Shown here in pieces: positions 1 to 15,100 of a DNA stretch of 64,000 bases. The stretch's first letter is position 1, and each line of letters opens with the position of its first letter. The translations under genes were made by a program, and so were the position numbers. The notes under the pieces are model-generated. The model saw only the letters and a program-made list of their open reading frames with translations. It had not been told where the DNA came from and ran no database searches. The DNA lies in contig JBHGNT010000007.1 in NCBI GenBank assembly GCA_043228905.1, positions 6,014,001-6,078,000 of the forward strand, written 5' to 3'. Origin of the DNA: Azolla caroliniana. Its lineage: Eukaryota; Polypodiophyta.

Positions 1-991
1 GGCAGCTTGGACACAAGACGCAATGTGTATTATCTCTATTCTAACTTCCATTTGGATGGTGGATTTATTGGGTTGAGAGTGAGAGTGAGTTAACCATAGG
101 GTGCTAGAGGCCACTGTCCAATATTCTTCTCCTCCTCCTTTGGCTATCCTCCTGAAATTCAATTATGTTGGAGTCTCCTCTTAGATTTCAATGCTCTATC
201 CCATAATCTTGTATCATCATTGTGGCAATTCTTGAGCTATTGAGGCTATAGTGTAATATTTGTAGTTGATGCACATTAACATAGCATGATCAAAGCGATT
301 TGACAACATCATGCAGCCTTGTACAAGTGAACATCTGCAATGTCTCCACCCAAAAACTCTCTACACCATAAAGGAGAGAAAAGTATCCGTGTGCAGAAGG
401 ATCAGTAATTTCAAACCTCAAATGTTTATCATCTGAATCTAGCTTTGATTTTATGATATTCATCAAAAGGTTCAGAATATAATTTTATTTGTTGCATTGT
501 TGTAGAATATTTAGCATAAAATACACGTAGAATGTGTATGCTAAGTATTCTAACTTTTTTTAAATACTTAGAATACGTATTCTACAGATAAAATACATTA
601 AATGCGTAAATACTTAGAATACATGTACAATACTTTAAATACGTAGAGTACATGTAAAATATGTTAAATACTTCTTAAACTTTGAACTTTTTTTTCAAAA
701 AAATAAAATATTAAAATTTTAAAGCTTTTTTGAAACATCAAATACTTGCTAAATAAGTAGAATACGTAGAATGTGTGAAATTTTGAAAAATAACAGTTCT
801 AAAACATTGAATACGTGTAAAATATTTCAGAGTATTCTAAAACATATTCTAGACATAGAATATGCATTTTTTTAACTATGATTTGTTGTAAAATGTATAC
901 GTAGGAAAATAAAAAAGATCTTTCATAAACTGTTACTATGAACACTCAACAAAAGTTAAAGATCAATCAAAACAGTTCTTAAAATTTTCAC
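1..991. other. Intron of the RecQ gene running off the left edge
   Basis: No exon was found here on the minus strand, although the RecQ gene must continue: the last visible exon (992-1096) ends at a GT donor after only about 291 codons. The intron is therefore at least 991 bp. Its middle part is AT-rich and holds the degenerate repeats listed separately. Confidence 0.6.
490..870. repeat. Degenerate AT-rich tandem repeat (AATACGTAGAAT-like)
   Basis: Variants of a short unit such as AATACGTAGAATAC and AAATACTTAGAATAC recur at irregular spacing in both orientations. The stretch lies inside the distal RecQ intron. No coding potential is seen. It may be a decayed minisatellite. Confidence 0.5.
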
Positions 992-4951
<3,960 letters not shown>

Positions 4952-5368
4952 GGCTTCCTTAGGTGGAAGGGGGGCAGAGCTAACAAAGAGCGTCATCAGA
5001 GCAGAGCATGGCTAGTTATATATATACTACATATGCTGTGGGGGGACCCAAGAGGTCTGCCCTAGCTACAGATAGCCAGGCCTTTCTTCAAATGGCCCGG
5101 GGGTCTCCCACAAGCCTGCGGAATGATGTGACTCGATCCACCTCCCCATGCATCACGCTCCACTCTTTCGTAACACGTCTCGCCTCTGGAGCCCTTCGTT
5201 ATTTTCAATATGACGTGCATATGAAGTAGTACCCAAGGTCTTTCCATGATTTGCTTCGAGTATGTCAAAGTTATGATCAACAATTGAAAGAAGTTGTTAT
5301 TCGGTGAAGCATATGGAGTATCGACGTCATATACCATAAACCCAAGCTATAATAATTGTGGATCGGTC

Positions 5369-5683
5369 ATGAGCCAACAACCAACATACTTGCAATGTCC
5401 GATTCATCAGGTTCCCTCATATCATTATTCTAATTTTTGGAGTTATAATGATGTCTATGAAGGTGATTCCAGAGACAAAGAAGAAGAGGTGATGAATGTG
5501 GAGTTCCCCCATATAGTTCATGAGGACAACCATGATATAAAGAATGATGATGTGAAAGATGAATCCAAGGAGATTGTTATGAGATGCGATGTTATGGATG
5601 GTGATACCAATGTACATCATGTTGAGGACATTATTGATACAACAAGCGATATGGTGGTTGATGATGAATATGTGCAAAGATGA
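5369..5683 (+). CDS. Short unassigned ORF next to the outer copia LTR
   Basis: An open frame of 104 codons from the ATG at 5369; it is open upstream to 5294 without an ATG. The product is very acidic, rich in Asp, Glu, His and Val, with no motif I recognise. It ends 7 bp before the point where homology to the 3' LTR of the outer copia element begins. It could be the last exon of a host gene, a remnant of another element, or chance. Composition is the only support. Confidence 0.2.
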   Translation: MSQQPTYLQCPIHQVPSYHYSNFWSYNDVYEGDSRDKEEEVMNVEFPHIVHEDNHDIKNDDVKDESKEIVMRCDVMDGDTNVHHVEDIIDTTSDMVVDDEYVQR

Positions 5684-5690
5684 AATGGAA

Positions 5691-6039
5691 GCCGATGAGC
5701 GAGACGGATCAATGAGCCGGTGAGCTGGGGAGCCGGTTAGCCAGATCCATCAGTAACCGAAAGCCTAGTAGCATCTAGACTACTAGGGAGTTAATACTCT
5801 CGTAGTTAGTGTCAGACGCTCGAGTGAGCATTGAAGTACAACGTACTTCTATCAGTCCATATGGACTTGTATAAAAGTGTTTGCTGAACACATACTATGT
5901 ACAGAGTGTTGATATAATTTTTAAATAGTGATTCTTGTTCTGCTCTCTCTCTATCTCTCCCGCGTACTGTTAAGTTCTCCATTAAACCTGTTCTCTGTTT
6001 TCTGTTTTCTATTGCTTCCGCACGCTATTTGTTTTTCCA
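5691..6039 (+). repeat. 5' LTR of the outer copia element (5'-truncated)
   Basis: Colinear with 20451-20798. It contains a TATA box (TATAAAAG, 5870-5877) and ends in CCA directly before the primer-binding site. The first 48 bp of the 3' LTR (from TGTTGAGCGG) have no counterpart here. Confidence 0.9.
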
Positions 6040-6051
6040 TGGTATCAGAGC
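6040..6051 (+). other. Primer-binding site, initiator tRNA-Met type
   Basis: TGGTATCAGAGC sits immediately after the LTR. It is the usual copia primer-binding site, complementary to the 3' end of initiator tRNA-Met. Confidence 0.9.
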
Positions 6052-6132
6052 GTGAGGGTTGAGAAGCTCTACAGTCGACATTCGCTTTCGCAAGAAGAAA
6101 ACCTAACCGTCGTAAAGAACAGGAAATGCAAA

Positions 6133-6967
6133 ATGGATAGAGGAATGGCTAGCTCGCTCCCCAGTGGAGAAGCTCGACAGAACCAACTATGCATCTTGGT
6201 CTTACAAGATGCACCAGTACCTGCTTGGGCATGGGTATTGGAGCTATGTTGATGGAGCTAACGACACAACACTTGATGTGACACACAAGGACTTCCCAGT
6301 GTGGGAACAATCGACAAGCAGAGTGATGTACTACTTTGCGTCCAGTGCCGGAGACCAGTTGCTGAGCCATATCCGAGATGCCAAGACGCCAAAAGAAGCT
6401 TTGGGAAACTTGAAGAAGGTTTTCGTCGCAAGCACAACGGCCAGGAAGGTGCAGCTCAGGCAGGAGCTCAGCAATGTCCGACAAAAAAATCTGTCTATGG
6501 CCGATTACACGGCCCGAATCAAGGAAATTTGTGATTCACTCGCCTCCGTCAATGTAAACGTCGAGGAGGACGAGATGGTGCAAGTGTGCCTTGGTGGGCT
6601 AGCGTCCAGGTTCAAAGCTTTCCGAACGGCAGTTTGTACGAGGGAGAATATGCCGTCTTTTTTCGACTTACAGTCGATGCTCCTTGTAGAGGAGAACCAC
6701 GCCGGTGCGTCAACAAGTGCACCCACCGACAGCCGAATGTTGTACACGGAGGCGGATCGGCCCCGTGGGCGTGGTGAACGAGGCGGGTCGGCACGCAATG
6801 GAGGCGGCCGGCAAGGGCAAGACCAACGGCACAGAGACCGTGTCGACAGCAGTTTTGGGACCTCCACAACCAGGGGGAGTCAAGGCGGTGCCAGAAGCCG
6901 GCAAGAAAAATCCGCCACAGAATGCTGGTACTGTGGTAAAAAGGGCCACAAAGAAAGCGAGTGCTAG
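6133..6967 (+). pseudogene. Gag of the outer copia element (frameshifted)
   Basis: Structural gag protein of a copia element. The ATG at 6133 opens a frame encoding MDRGMASSLP. Gag proper (EKLDRTNYASW and onward) is in another frame from about 6164, so one indel near 6155-6165 breaks the start. The body has the usual copia gag core, an Arg/Gly-rich stretch, and a CX2CX4HX4C zinc knuckle (CWYCGKKGHKESEC) at its end. A TAG at 6965-6967 follows the knuckle, and the frame then continues in the same register into the protease. It is probably a Trp-to-stop change, although a read-through stop cannot be excluded. The sequence resembles the gag at 36185-36823, so both elements belong to one lineage. 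Confidence 0.85.
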
Positions 6968-7631
6968 AAGAAGCGCGCTGATTTGGACAGATCCGGATCC
7001 GGCAAAACTGGTCGGGAGAACCGACAATACTCGCACTACGCAGAAGGATCGGGAGGATCGGGAACCGGAAAAGTTGGTAAGGGGCCAACCTTGGTGATGA
7101 AGCACGAGGCTAACTTGATGAAGAAGACCACTTCCAAATCGGAGGAAGTGTGGTACGTTGATTCCGGTGCGTCAAATCACATGACGAACCACAAAGAGTG
7201 GTTCTCCTTCCTGGAGAAACCGGAACAACCGGAAGTTGTCGAAACTAGAGACGACAATCCTCACCCAATCGTGCATGTCAGAGAAGTTCCCCTGAGCCAC
7301 GTCGGACAGAGGGGGAAGCTGATGAACGTATTACACGTTTCGACTATCACAAACCTGGTGTCGGTCGGACAGATCGTCGACCAGGGAACGCAGGTGCGGT
7401 TTACGCAACTCGGGTGCTTCATCGAGGAGGAGGGCCAGATTATCGCGCAAGGGCGCAGAGATGGGAGGATGTTCATCCTCGACACCAATGATGTTGGCAC
7501 TGCCTTGTTCACCAAAGGACAGAAGGTCGAATCAGACATCGACCTGTGGCACAAGCGGATCGGCCACGTCAATTACCGAAGGCTTCAAGACCTGCAGACG
7601 AAACAAGTTGTTTTCGGTTTGCCAAAGTTCA
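6968..7631 (+). pseudogene. Protease and pre-integrase segment of the outer copia pol (5' part)
   Basis: Continues in the gag frame. The aspartic protease motif VDSGASNHM lies near 7157-7183, and the pre-integrase zinc-binding region, beginning DLWHKRIGH, lies near 7540-7570. The frame breaks at GLPKF, where the inner copia element is inserted, and continues at 16969. Confidence 0.85.
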
Positions 7632-8255
7632 TGTTAGGAAATAGGTCCCTTCGGATGGGAAGTGAGAAGAACAGTGTTGGTTGTTATGAGTAACTCGGCC
7701 GAGGCCGAAACTGGATGTGGAGTACCCAGCAACAGAAGACCCGGTAAGAACCGGATGTGGAGTACCCGGCAATGGAAGACCCGGTGAGAACTGGATGTTG
7801 TAGGCCCGGTGAGAACCTCTCACCGGATGAAGGGACATATATGTAAATATGTTCCAGAGAGTCCACTAGGGCTATATTTTGTAAATAGCCGAAAGTCATA
7901 TTAGTATAAATATGACCTAGGGCAAACTCTGTTGTGTTACATTGTTTTTTGTGTGTGTAACGACTGTACAGAGAGAGGACGAGAGAGGAAGAGGTTGTTG
8001 CCTTTGTTGTAACCGCCTGGTGGCGAAGCGAGGGAGCAAGAGGTCATTGCCTCTGTGCCCCATTGTTGTAATCTTGATATAGTGATATTTTGCAGTCTGA
8101 GGGCTGCCGTGGTTTTTCCCATAATTGGGTTTTCCACGTTAACCTTCGGTGCACTCTCTTCTTTACTGTTTCGGTTGTAGATACATCTCTCCACATCCCT
8201 GTTTTCTGTGATTGATCCGATGTCTCGGTTGTGGCCGGGGAGCGTATTTCTATCA
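7632..8255 (+). repeat. 5' LTR of the inner copia element
   Basis: 624 bp, TG...CA. Its last 57 bp match 16906-16963. A primer-binding site (TGGTATCAGAGCG, from 8259) follows three bases later. A TATA-like stretch lies near 7905-7912. Confidence 0.88.
7707..7813. repeat. 41-bp tandem repeats in the inner LTR
   Basis: Two full 41-bp units (7707-7747 and 7748-7788) and a shortened third one. Each starts with GAA(A/C)(C/T)GGATG and ends in ACCCGGT(A/G)A. Tandem repeats in U3 often act as enhancers in plant LTRs; no direct evidence is available here. Confidence 0.8.
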
Positions 8256-8287
8256 AATTGGTATCAGAGCGAAAACGACACAGAAAA

Positions 8288-9189
8288 ATGGACGATTCGA
8301 TGGGAGGCATGTTCAAGCTCACCGGCTCCAACTATTCAGTGTGGAAGTCGAAGATGAGGGACATGCTCGTGGTTAAAGATCTTTAGTTTCCGGTTCAGTT
8401 CGGGGACAAGAGACCGGACAAAATCGATGCCACGATATGGGAGGTGATGCACATGAAGACAACGACGTACATACGGTGCTTCATCGACATGAGTCTATAC
8501 AACAACTTCAATGAAGAGAGCAAGGCTCATGAGCTCTGCGAGAAGATCGACATTATGTTTCAGAACAAAAATGTTGTTAATCAGGTTTCGGTATTTCGGA
8601 AGCTAGTAAGACTCCGGTACCAAGATGGCTCCAGCATGGCGAAGCACATGAATGCCTTCCAAAGGCCGATCCACCAGGCAATATCATTGGAAGTACCTCT
8701 CGCCAATGAGGTACTGGCACTACTCCTGCTCGGTTCCCTCCCAGATAGCTGGGAGACGTTGGTTGTCACTTTGGGCAACGCCGGGCCGGAAGGGAAACGG
8801 TATCCCTAGCAAGAGTGAAGTCGAGCTTGCTAGATGAGGAGGCGCGTCGGAAAGACAAGGATACGAACTCCGACTCCAAAGCGCTCATTACCAAATCGGA
8901 ACGCGGAAGACAAAGGAACCGTAGTCCCCAGAACCGGGAGAAGTCGAGGACACGATCAAAGTCAAGGGGGAGGCCTACCTGCTTCTATTGCGGCAAGCCG
9001 AGACACTTCCAGAAGAACTGTCGGCACTTCCGAAAAGACAAGGAAACCGATGGTACCGATTCGAAGTGGACACCGGATCAAAGGGGAACGGACCGGAAGG
9101 GAACGACGGCAATCGCGGCAAGTGAAGAAGAGTTGATGCTCATTACCGAGGAGAGTGAGCTAAACCTTGCCGGCGACGAGATGACCTAG
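8288..9189 (+). pseudogene. Gag of the inner copia element
   Basis: Starts at ATG 8288 (MDDSMGGMFKLTGSNY), a typical copia gag N-terminus. An in-frame stop lies near 8384. The frame shifts near 8800, then carries a basic Arg/Ser-rich stretch and a zinc knuckle CX2CX4HX4C (CFYCGKPRHFQKNC, about 8992-9033). A stop at 9187-9189 precedes the protease. The product is dead as it stands. Confidence 0.85.
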
Positions 9190-11492
9190 GTGGTCGACTC
9201 CTGAGCGTTGTTCCACCTTACCTCGGACCGGAAATGCTTCAAATCCTACTCAGCCGGTGATTACGGCTGTGACTGGATGGGGAATGAAGGTACATGCCGA
9301 ATTGTTGGCATAGGAGACATGTGGTTGACAACACCAACCGGATGCAAGTTGCTGCTGAAGGATGTCCGACACGTTCCGGAGGTTCGTCTGAACCTGATAT
9401 CAGCCGGTTGGCTAGATGATGAAGGCTACACGGGTAGCATCCGGAACGGTGTTATGAAGTTCAACAAAGGGAGCCTGATTGTGGCTCGGGCCCGTAAGGT
9501 CAACACGTTGTACCTAATGAATGCCCGGTTATGCCCGGAAGAAGTGAACGTGGCTTCCGACATTGCCGGTGAGGTGTGGCACAAGAGGCTGTGTCACATG
9601 AGCGAGAAGGGGATGAAGAGGCTTGTAGACGACAACCTCATTCCAGTGAAGAACGTGCACTTGGAGAAGTGCACTGATTGTCTAGCCGGTAAACAAAACC
9701 GGACCTCCTTCCGATCGAGGCGACCGATGAGACGTAATGCACCACTGGAGTTGGTGCATACTGATGTGTGTCAAGTGGACACGAAGTCACACGCCGGATC
9801 GCAGTACTTCGTGACGTTCATAGATGACCATAGCCGGAAGCTGTGGGCCACACCGTTGAAGACGAAGGATCAGGTGCTATCCGTCTTCAAAGAGCTCCAC
9901 GCGAGAGTGGAAAGAGAAATCGATCGGAAGCTGAAGGCGGTTCGAGCAGATAACGGAGGTGAATACCAGGGGCAGTTCGAGGAGTATTGTCGCTCGAAGG
10001 GAATCCGGCTCGAATTTACCGTGCCAAAGACGCCAGAACTAAACGGGTTGGTCGAGAGGATGAACCGGACCATAATGTAGAGGGTCCGGAGTATGCTAGC
10101 GAATGCAAAATTACCTAAGACGTTTTGGGCTGAGGCGCTGTCGACAATGATGTATGTGATAAACAGATCACCCTCAGTGCCCTTGGATGGAGACACACCG
10201 CAGAAGGTGTGGACCGGTAAGGAAGTGTCCTACCAACATCTGAAGGTGTTCGGGTGTCTCACGTACGTGAATGTTGCTAAGGACCGGAGAGGAAAGTTGG
10301 ATCCAAAGACCCAGCCATGCATATTCCTTGGATACGACGATGATGAGTTCGGCTACCGAGTGTGGGATCCGGTTGACAAGAAGGCTTTCCGGAGCCGAGA
10401 TATTATCTTCATGGAGGACAAGACTCTTGCCGACGGGGAGTCGGAGAAGAAGATAATGAACTCCAATGAGATTCGGACACACCCAGCTAAGAGCCAGTTG
10501 ACACTTGAGGAACCAGCCGGTTACGGTGAGGATACCGAACCGGCAAAAGAAGAAGTAGAGGAAGCTGAAATTGGAACTGGCCAAGACCCCGAATCGGATT
10601 CGGATGAAGAACAAATAGTGGAGCCGGTTGCCGAAGGCCAAAGACAGAGATATCCTCTCAGAGAGAGAAGGGCCCCCCGAAGATTTCCGGATGCAGAGCA
10701 TGTGTTACTAACCGATGAGGGAGAGCCGGAAAGCTTTGAAGAAGCGAAGGATGACACCCACAGCTGCAAATGGTTAAGTGCCATGCAGGATGAGATGGAT
10801 TCCCTGCATGAGAACCATACGTACGAATTGGTGGAGTTGCCGAAAGAAAAGCGGGCACTCCGAAATAAGTGGGTGTACAAGTTGAAACCGGGAGATGCCG
10901 GCAAACCCTCGAGATACAAAGCCAGGATCGTGGTGAAGGGGTTCCAGCAGAAGAAGGGTGTGGACTTCGACGAGATATTTGCCCCGATAGTAAAGATGAC
11001 TTCCATCCGAACGGTGCTGAGCATAGCGGCAAGCATGGACCTCGAGGTAGAGCAGCTGGACGTGAAGACGACATTCCTTCACGGTGACCTCGAAGAGGAG
11101 ATCTACATGCAACAACTGGAAGGATTTGTGGAGAAAGGGAAGCAGCACCTGGTTTGTCGGTTGAAGAAGAGCCTATACGGACTGAAGCAGGCTCCCCGAC
11201 AATGGTACCGGAAGTTTGACTCCTTCATGACCGACCAAGGGTATCACAAAACGCAAACCGATCATTGCGTGTTTGTAAAGAAGTTTGAAGAAGGCGACTT
11301 CCTGATACTCCTTCTGTACGTGGACAACATGTTGATCGTCGGACGGGACCAAGCCAAAATATGGATGTTGAAGAAGGCTCTGAACCGAACTTTCTCAATG
11401 AAAGACTCGGGCCCAACAAGATAGATACTAGGGATGCACATCATCCGGGACCGGTCAAAGAAGCAATTGTGGTTGTCACAGGAGAAATACGT
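9190..11492 (+). pseudogene. Pol of the inner copia element (protease, integrase, reverse transcriptase)
   Basis: The protease motif reads VVDS-stop-A because TGA replaces the Gly codon. The pre-integrase segment (VWHKRLCHMSEKG) and the integrase core follow, with the three acidic positions HTD, RADNGG and VER. A TAG at 10078-10080 sits where related proteins have Glu. The RT spans about 10780-11424, with WVYKLK, KARIVVKGF and LYGLKQAPRQW. The metal-binding motif is YVDN rather than YVDD, so a catalytic Asp is lost. The frame runs to the insertion point (QEKYV) and resumes at 16457. Confidence 0.87.
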
Positions 11493-12168
11493 TGTCGCGT
11501 TGTTACGCGCGTGCGTGGAGAAGGGCGGAACCACGGGGGTCTTGGACTAAGGAGAAGGGGAGAAGGAATAGGACTTCGGAATGGAGCTTAGCACAAGAAG
11601 AGAAAGAATGAACAAGAGGAAGATGGAGGCCAAATGCTCAACAAGATATATTAGAACCGAAAACCGATTACAAAATGGCGGCCGCGTAGGCCGCTCCAAA
11701 CGACTATGATAAACCCGAAACCCTAATCCGACGAAGAAGAAAAGAAACCCTAAACCTAACGCTCGTCCTATGTGGTATACCTTTCGCACTCAAAAATAGG
11801 CAACCCCCACAATGGTGCTCTTCCTCTCCTTTTATAGCACAAGGAGAGAAGACCGTTTACAAAAGGGTGTTACAAAATATCCCCTTTCAATCAATGGGGA
11901 TATTTCCCTTGATTTTAGGGGAGGTGGGAAGGATGGGTCTTAACTCCCACCTCTACACGAACTACTATGTACCTATCTCTCTCTCTCACGTGGATGTGCG
12001 CGGAAAAGCACATCACCTTTACACTTTACAAATCCTAAGGTGCATTTCTAGCACCATACTTATCACTATCGATAAATAGAAATACAACATGTTGATGTGC
12101 AACGTTGCACATCGCGGGTTTGCTTGCTTCGCTCGGGTTTCCGCCTACGGACGAAAATCTTCACGACA
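11493..12168 (-). repeat. 3' LTR of the gag-only element
   Basis: 676 bp, matching 15781-16456 over its full length, with TG...CA ends on both strands. The gag frame ends 24 bp inside it (stop at 12145-12147). Confidence 0.95.
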
Positions 12169-15100
12169 TCCGCCCCCACCTAACCGCACATCCACCGGTA
12201 TGTGCCAAAAGGGGGCAAAACGCGAGATTTTCGGCCGAGGCGGCCAACCGAGCCCTTGGCAACCTCGTGGGCTTGCCCGGCTTCGTCTTCCACTTCGAGC
12301 AAGTCCACCCCGTCCACACAAACCACCGTCGCCTTCCGGCCCACCATCTTCGTCGAATGGTCTCGAACCGTCGGCTCCATCCGATCCGCCACACTCGACG
12401 ATGCTCGCCGAGTCGTTGCCTCCACCTGATCCGCCACGTCCACCGTGTTTCCTCGAACCACCGACTACACTCGGACCGCCATATCGATGCCCGCGCTTTC
12501 CTCCCCGTTCGGTCCTCCCGAACGCCGTTGCCGACCCTTTGTCCGCCTCGCATATCCTCCGGATCCGCCTTTTTCGTGCCGCGCACCTCGTCGTGCCGAC
12601 TCTTCTCGCTCCGCGCTTGCCTTCCGTAGGCTTTCCCCGTACGTCGGTGTTGTCCTCCGAATGCGTGCTCGTGCTTCGGTCCTTCGATGACCCCATCACG
12701 CATTTTTCGCCTTCCCTTTGCTTGCCGTGCTCTCTCGCCGTAGAGCATACCATCGTTCCCGTGCTCGTTGCTTGGCCCTCATGCGGCCGCATTGCACGTT
12801 TCGCATTCCGCTCCTCTTCGCGTACCCTTTCGGAAAGGTACCTTTCTTCCCCGACCTCCGTTTCGCTTGGAGGAACACCCTCTTGGCCCGCTCGACCGCA
12901 CACATCCTTCGTGATGTCGTGTTCGTTCTTTTGGGCGCATACATCTTCGTTCTCCGTGACCTCCCGTATGCCTCTCTCGGTGCCTTCATCCGTTGTGGCC
13001 TTCGTCCCCTCGCCGCCACCGTCCGCCACTCTTGGTCTCACGTCGGCATTCGCGCCGACCGCCGGAGTCTCTATAGCCGGTGTGGAGGATCCCTCTCGGG
13101 CCTTATCTTCGTGGCCGCCGGTCTTAGCCTCTCTGTAGGCCACCTCTTCCCACCAATCTTCCCTAGCATCGTGCCAGGTCTCGTCGTCGCCGCCTTCCTC
13201 TTCGTGTTCGCCTCTCGAAGGCGTGATCCGACCGTCATCTTCGGTCGCTCGATGTGGCTCCTTCGTAGGCATGCTTGTGTCTTGGCCCTCCATCGGCCGT
13301 ATTGCATGCATCTCGTCTCGCTCTTCCGCCGTAGACCCGACCTCCGTGTCGGTCTTCTCCTCCTTTGTCGCCGTAGCCCGTTCCGACACGGGCTCGCCGT
13401 CTTGGACCCACCCGTCCACCATCTCGTACCGGATATCCATTCCGGTAACCTCGTACGCTCCGGCCTCCGACTCCTTGCCGCCACCCGCCGTCTCTCCGGT
13501 CTTATGTTGATCCGCAACTGCCGTAGTCTCTAGAGTGGGTATGGAGGGTCTCGTTTGTTTCCGTTTTTCCCCCGAACCATGGTCGTCGTGCCCGGTTAGC
13601 CTCCATCTCGCGCTTACCGGCTCCCATTGTAACCGTAACCGTAACCGTAACCGGCCAATCGGTCTTGCCGGCTTCCTTCGGTTTGGGCCCGGTTCGCCGG
13701 CCCTTACTCTCTTCTTCTTCCGTGCCGTATTCCGGTCGGGTCGGTTCCCGACTCTCTCCTCGTTTCCGCTCCGGTCCTCTCCGTCGGACCCACCGTATAC
13801 GCCCATTCCGGGCCCCGCATACTCGTCTTCGTATGCGCTCTCTCCGGGCCTCACCTCCTCACGGTCACCGCCCATCTCTCCGGTCTCACGTTGGCATTCG
13901 AGCACAACCGCCGAAGTCTCCGGCCCCGGTGTCAAGGGGTCTTGCCTCCGTCCGCTCCAATCTTCCTTCTCGTTTCCGTTGCCCGCCTTGCCGCCGTCAC
14001 CTCCCGTCGCACTAAGCCTCATGCCGGCACTCGGGCCAGCCATTGGAGTCTCTAGGATTGGTGTGGGTAAGGACCCGGCACCGCCGCTTGTTGTCTCCGT
14101 AGCCGCTTTCGTTCGGACGTCGTTGTCCGCGGCTCCCCCATCTCCGATTCCGTAAGCCTCTAGTATGCTTGCCACCACCTCTTCTTCGCCGTTCTCCGCT
14201 TCATTTTGTTTGCCCGCCTTGCCGCCACCACCGCCCGTCGTTCTAGGTCTCGTGCCGGCACTCAGGCCGACCGCTGAAGCCTCTAGGGCCGGTGTGTGGA
14301 AGGTCGCGGCACCACCGCTCGCCTCCTCTCCGCTCGATGTTTTGGGCCGCCGTGCCCCGAATCTTCCGCCCACTTTCGAAGTGGCGCTCTCCGCTTTGTA
14401 GTCACCGGCCTCATCCTTGGCCGTCCATTCGCCGCAAGACGAGAGGGTTGCTCGCTCCGCACCCTCTCCTATGTCGTCGTCGTTTCGGTTGCCCGCCTTG
14501 CCGCCGCCACCGTCCGTCACTCTAGGCCTCTCGCCGGCTCTCGGGCCGGGTGCCGGAGTCTCTAGGACCGGTGTGTGGAAGGTCGCGACACCACCACTCC
14601 TCTCGTCCGTAGCCATCTCCATTCGGACATCGTCGTCCGTGGCTACCCCGTCTTCGGTTTCGCAAGCATCGAGTATGCTTGCCGCCGCCTCTTCTTCGCC
14701 GGTCTCGTCCTTATCTCGGTTGTCCGCCTTGCCGCCGCCACCGTCCGTAGCTCTAGGTCTCGTGCCGGCACTCGGGCCGACCGCCGAAGCCTCTAGGGCC
14801 GGTGTGTGGAAGGTCGCGACACCGACGCTCGTCTCCTCCCGACTCGATGTTTCGGGCCACCGTGTCCCGAAACCGTAGTTACCGGCCTCCATGGCCGTCG
14901 CTTCACCGCAAGGCAAGAGGGTCGCTTGCTCCGCACCCTCTCCCATGTCACCGTCGTACGCTCTTCCGGCCTCGATTTTCGCCGTCACGATCTCGCACGC
15001 CTCCCATACCAACGCCTCGAAGTCGTACTCCTCCGGTTGGTCGTGCATCGAGCTCTCTTCCGGCGGTGGTGTGTAGCCGCCCACCGCCCTCTCTTCTCCG

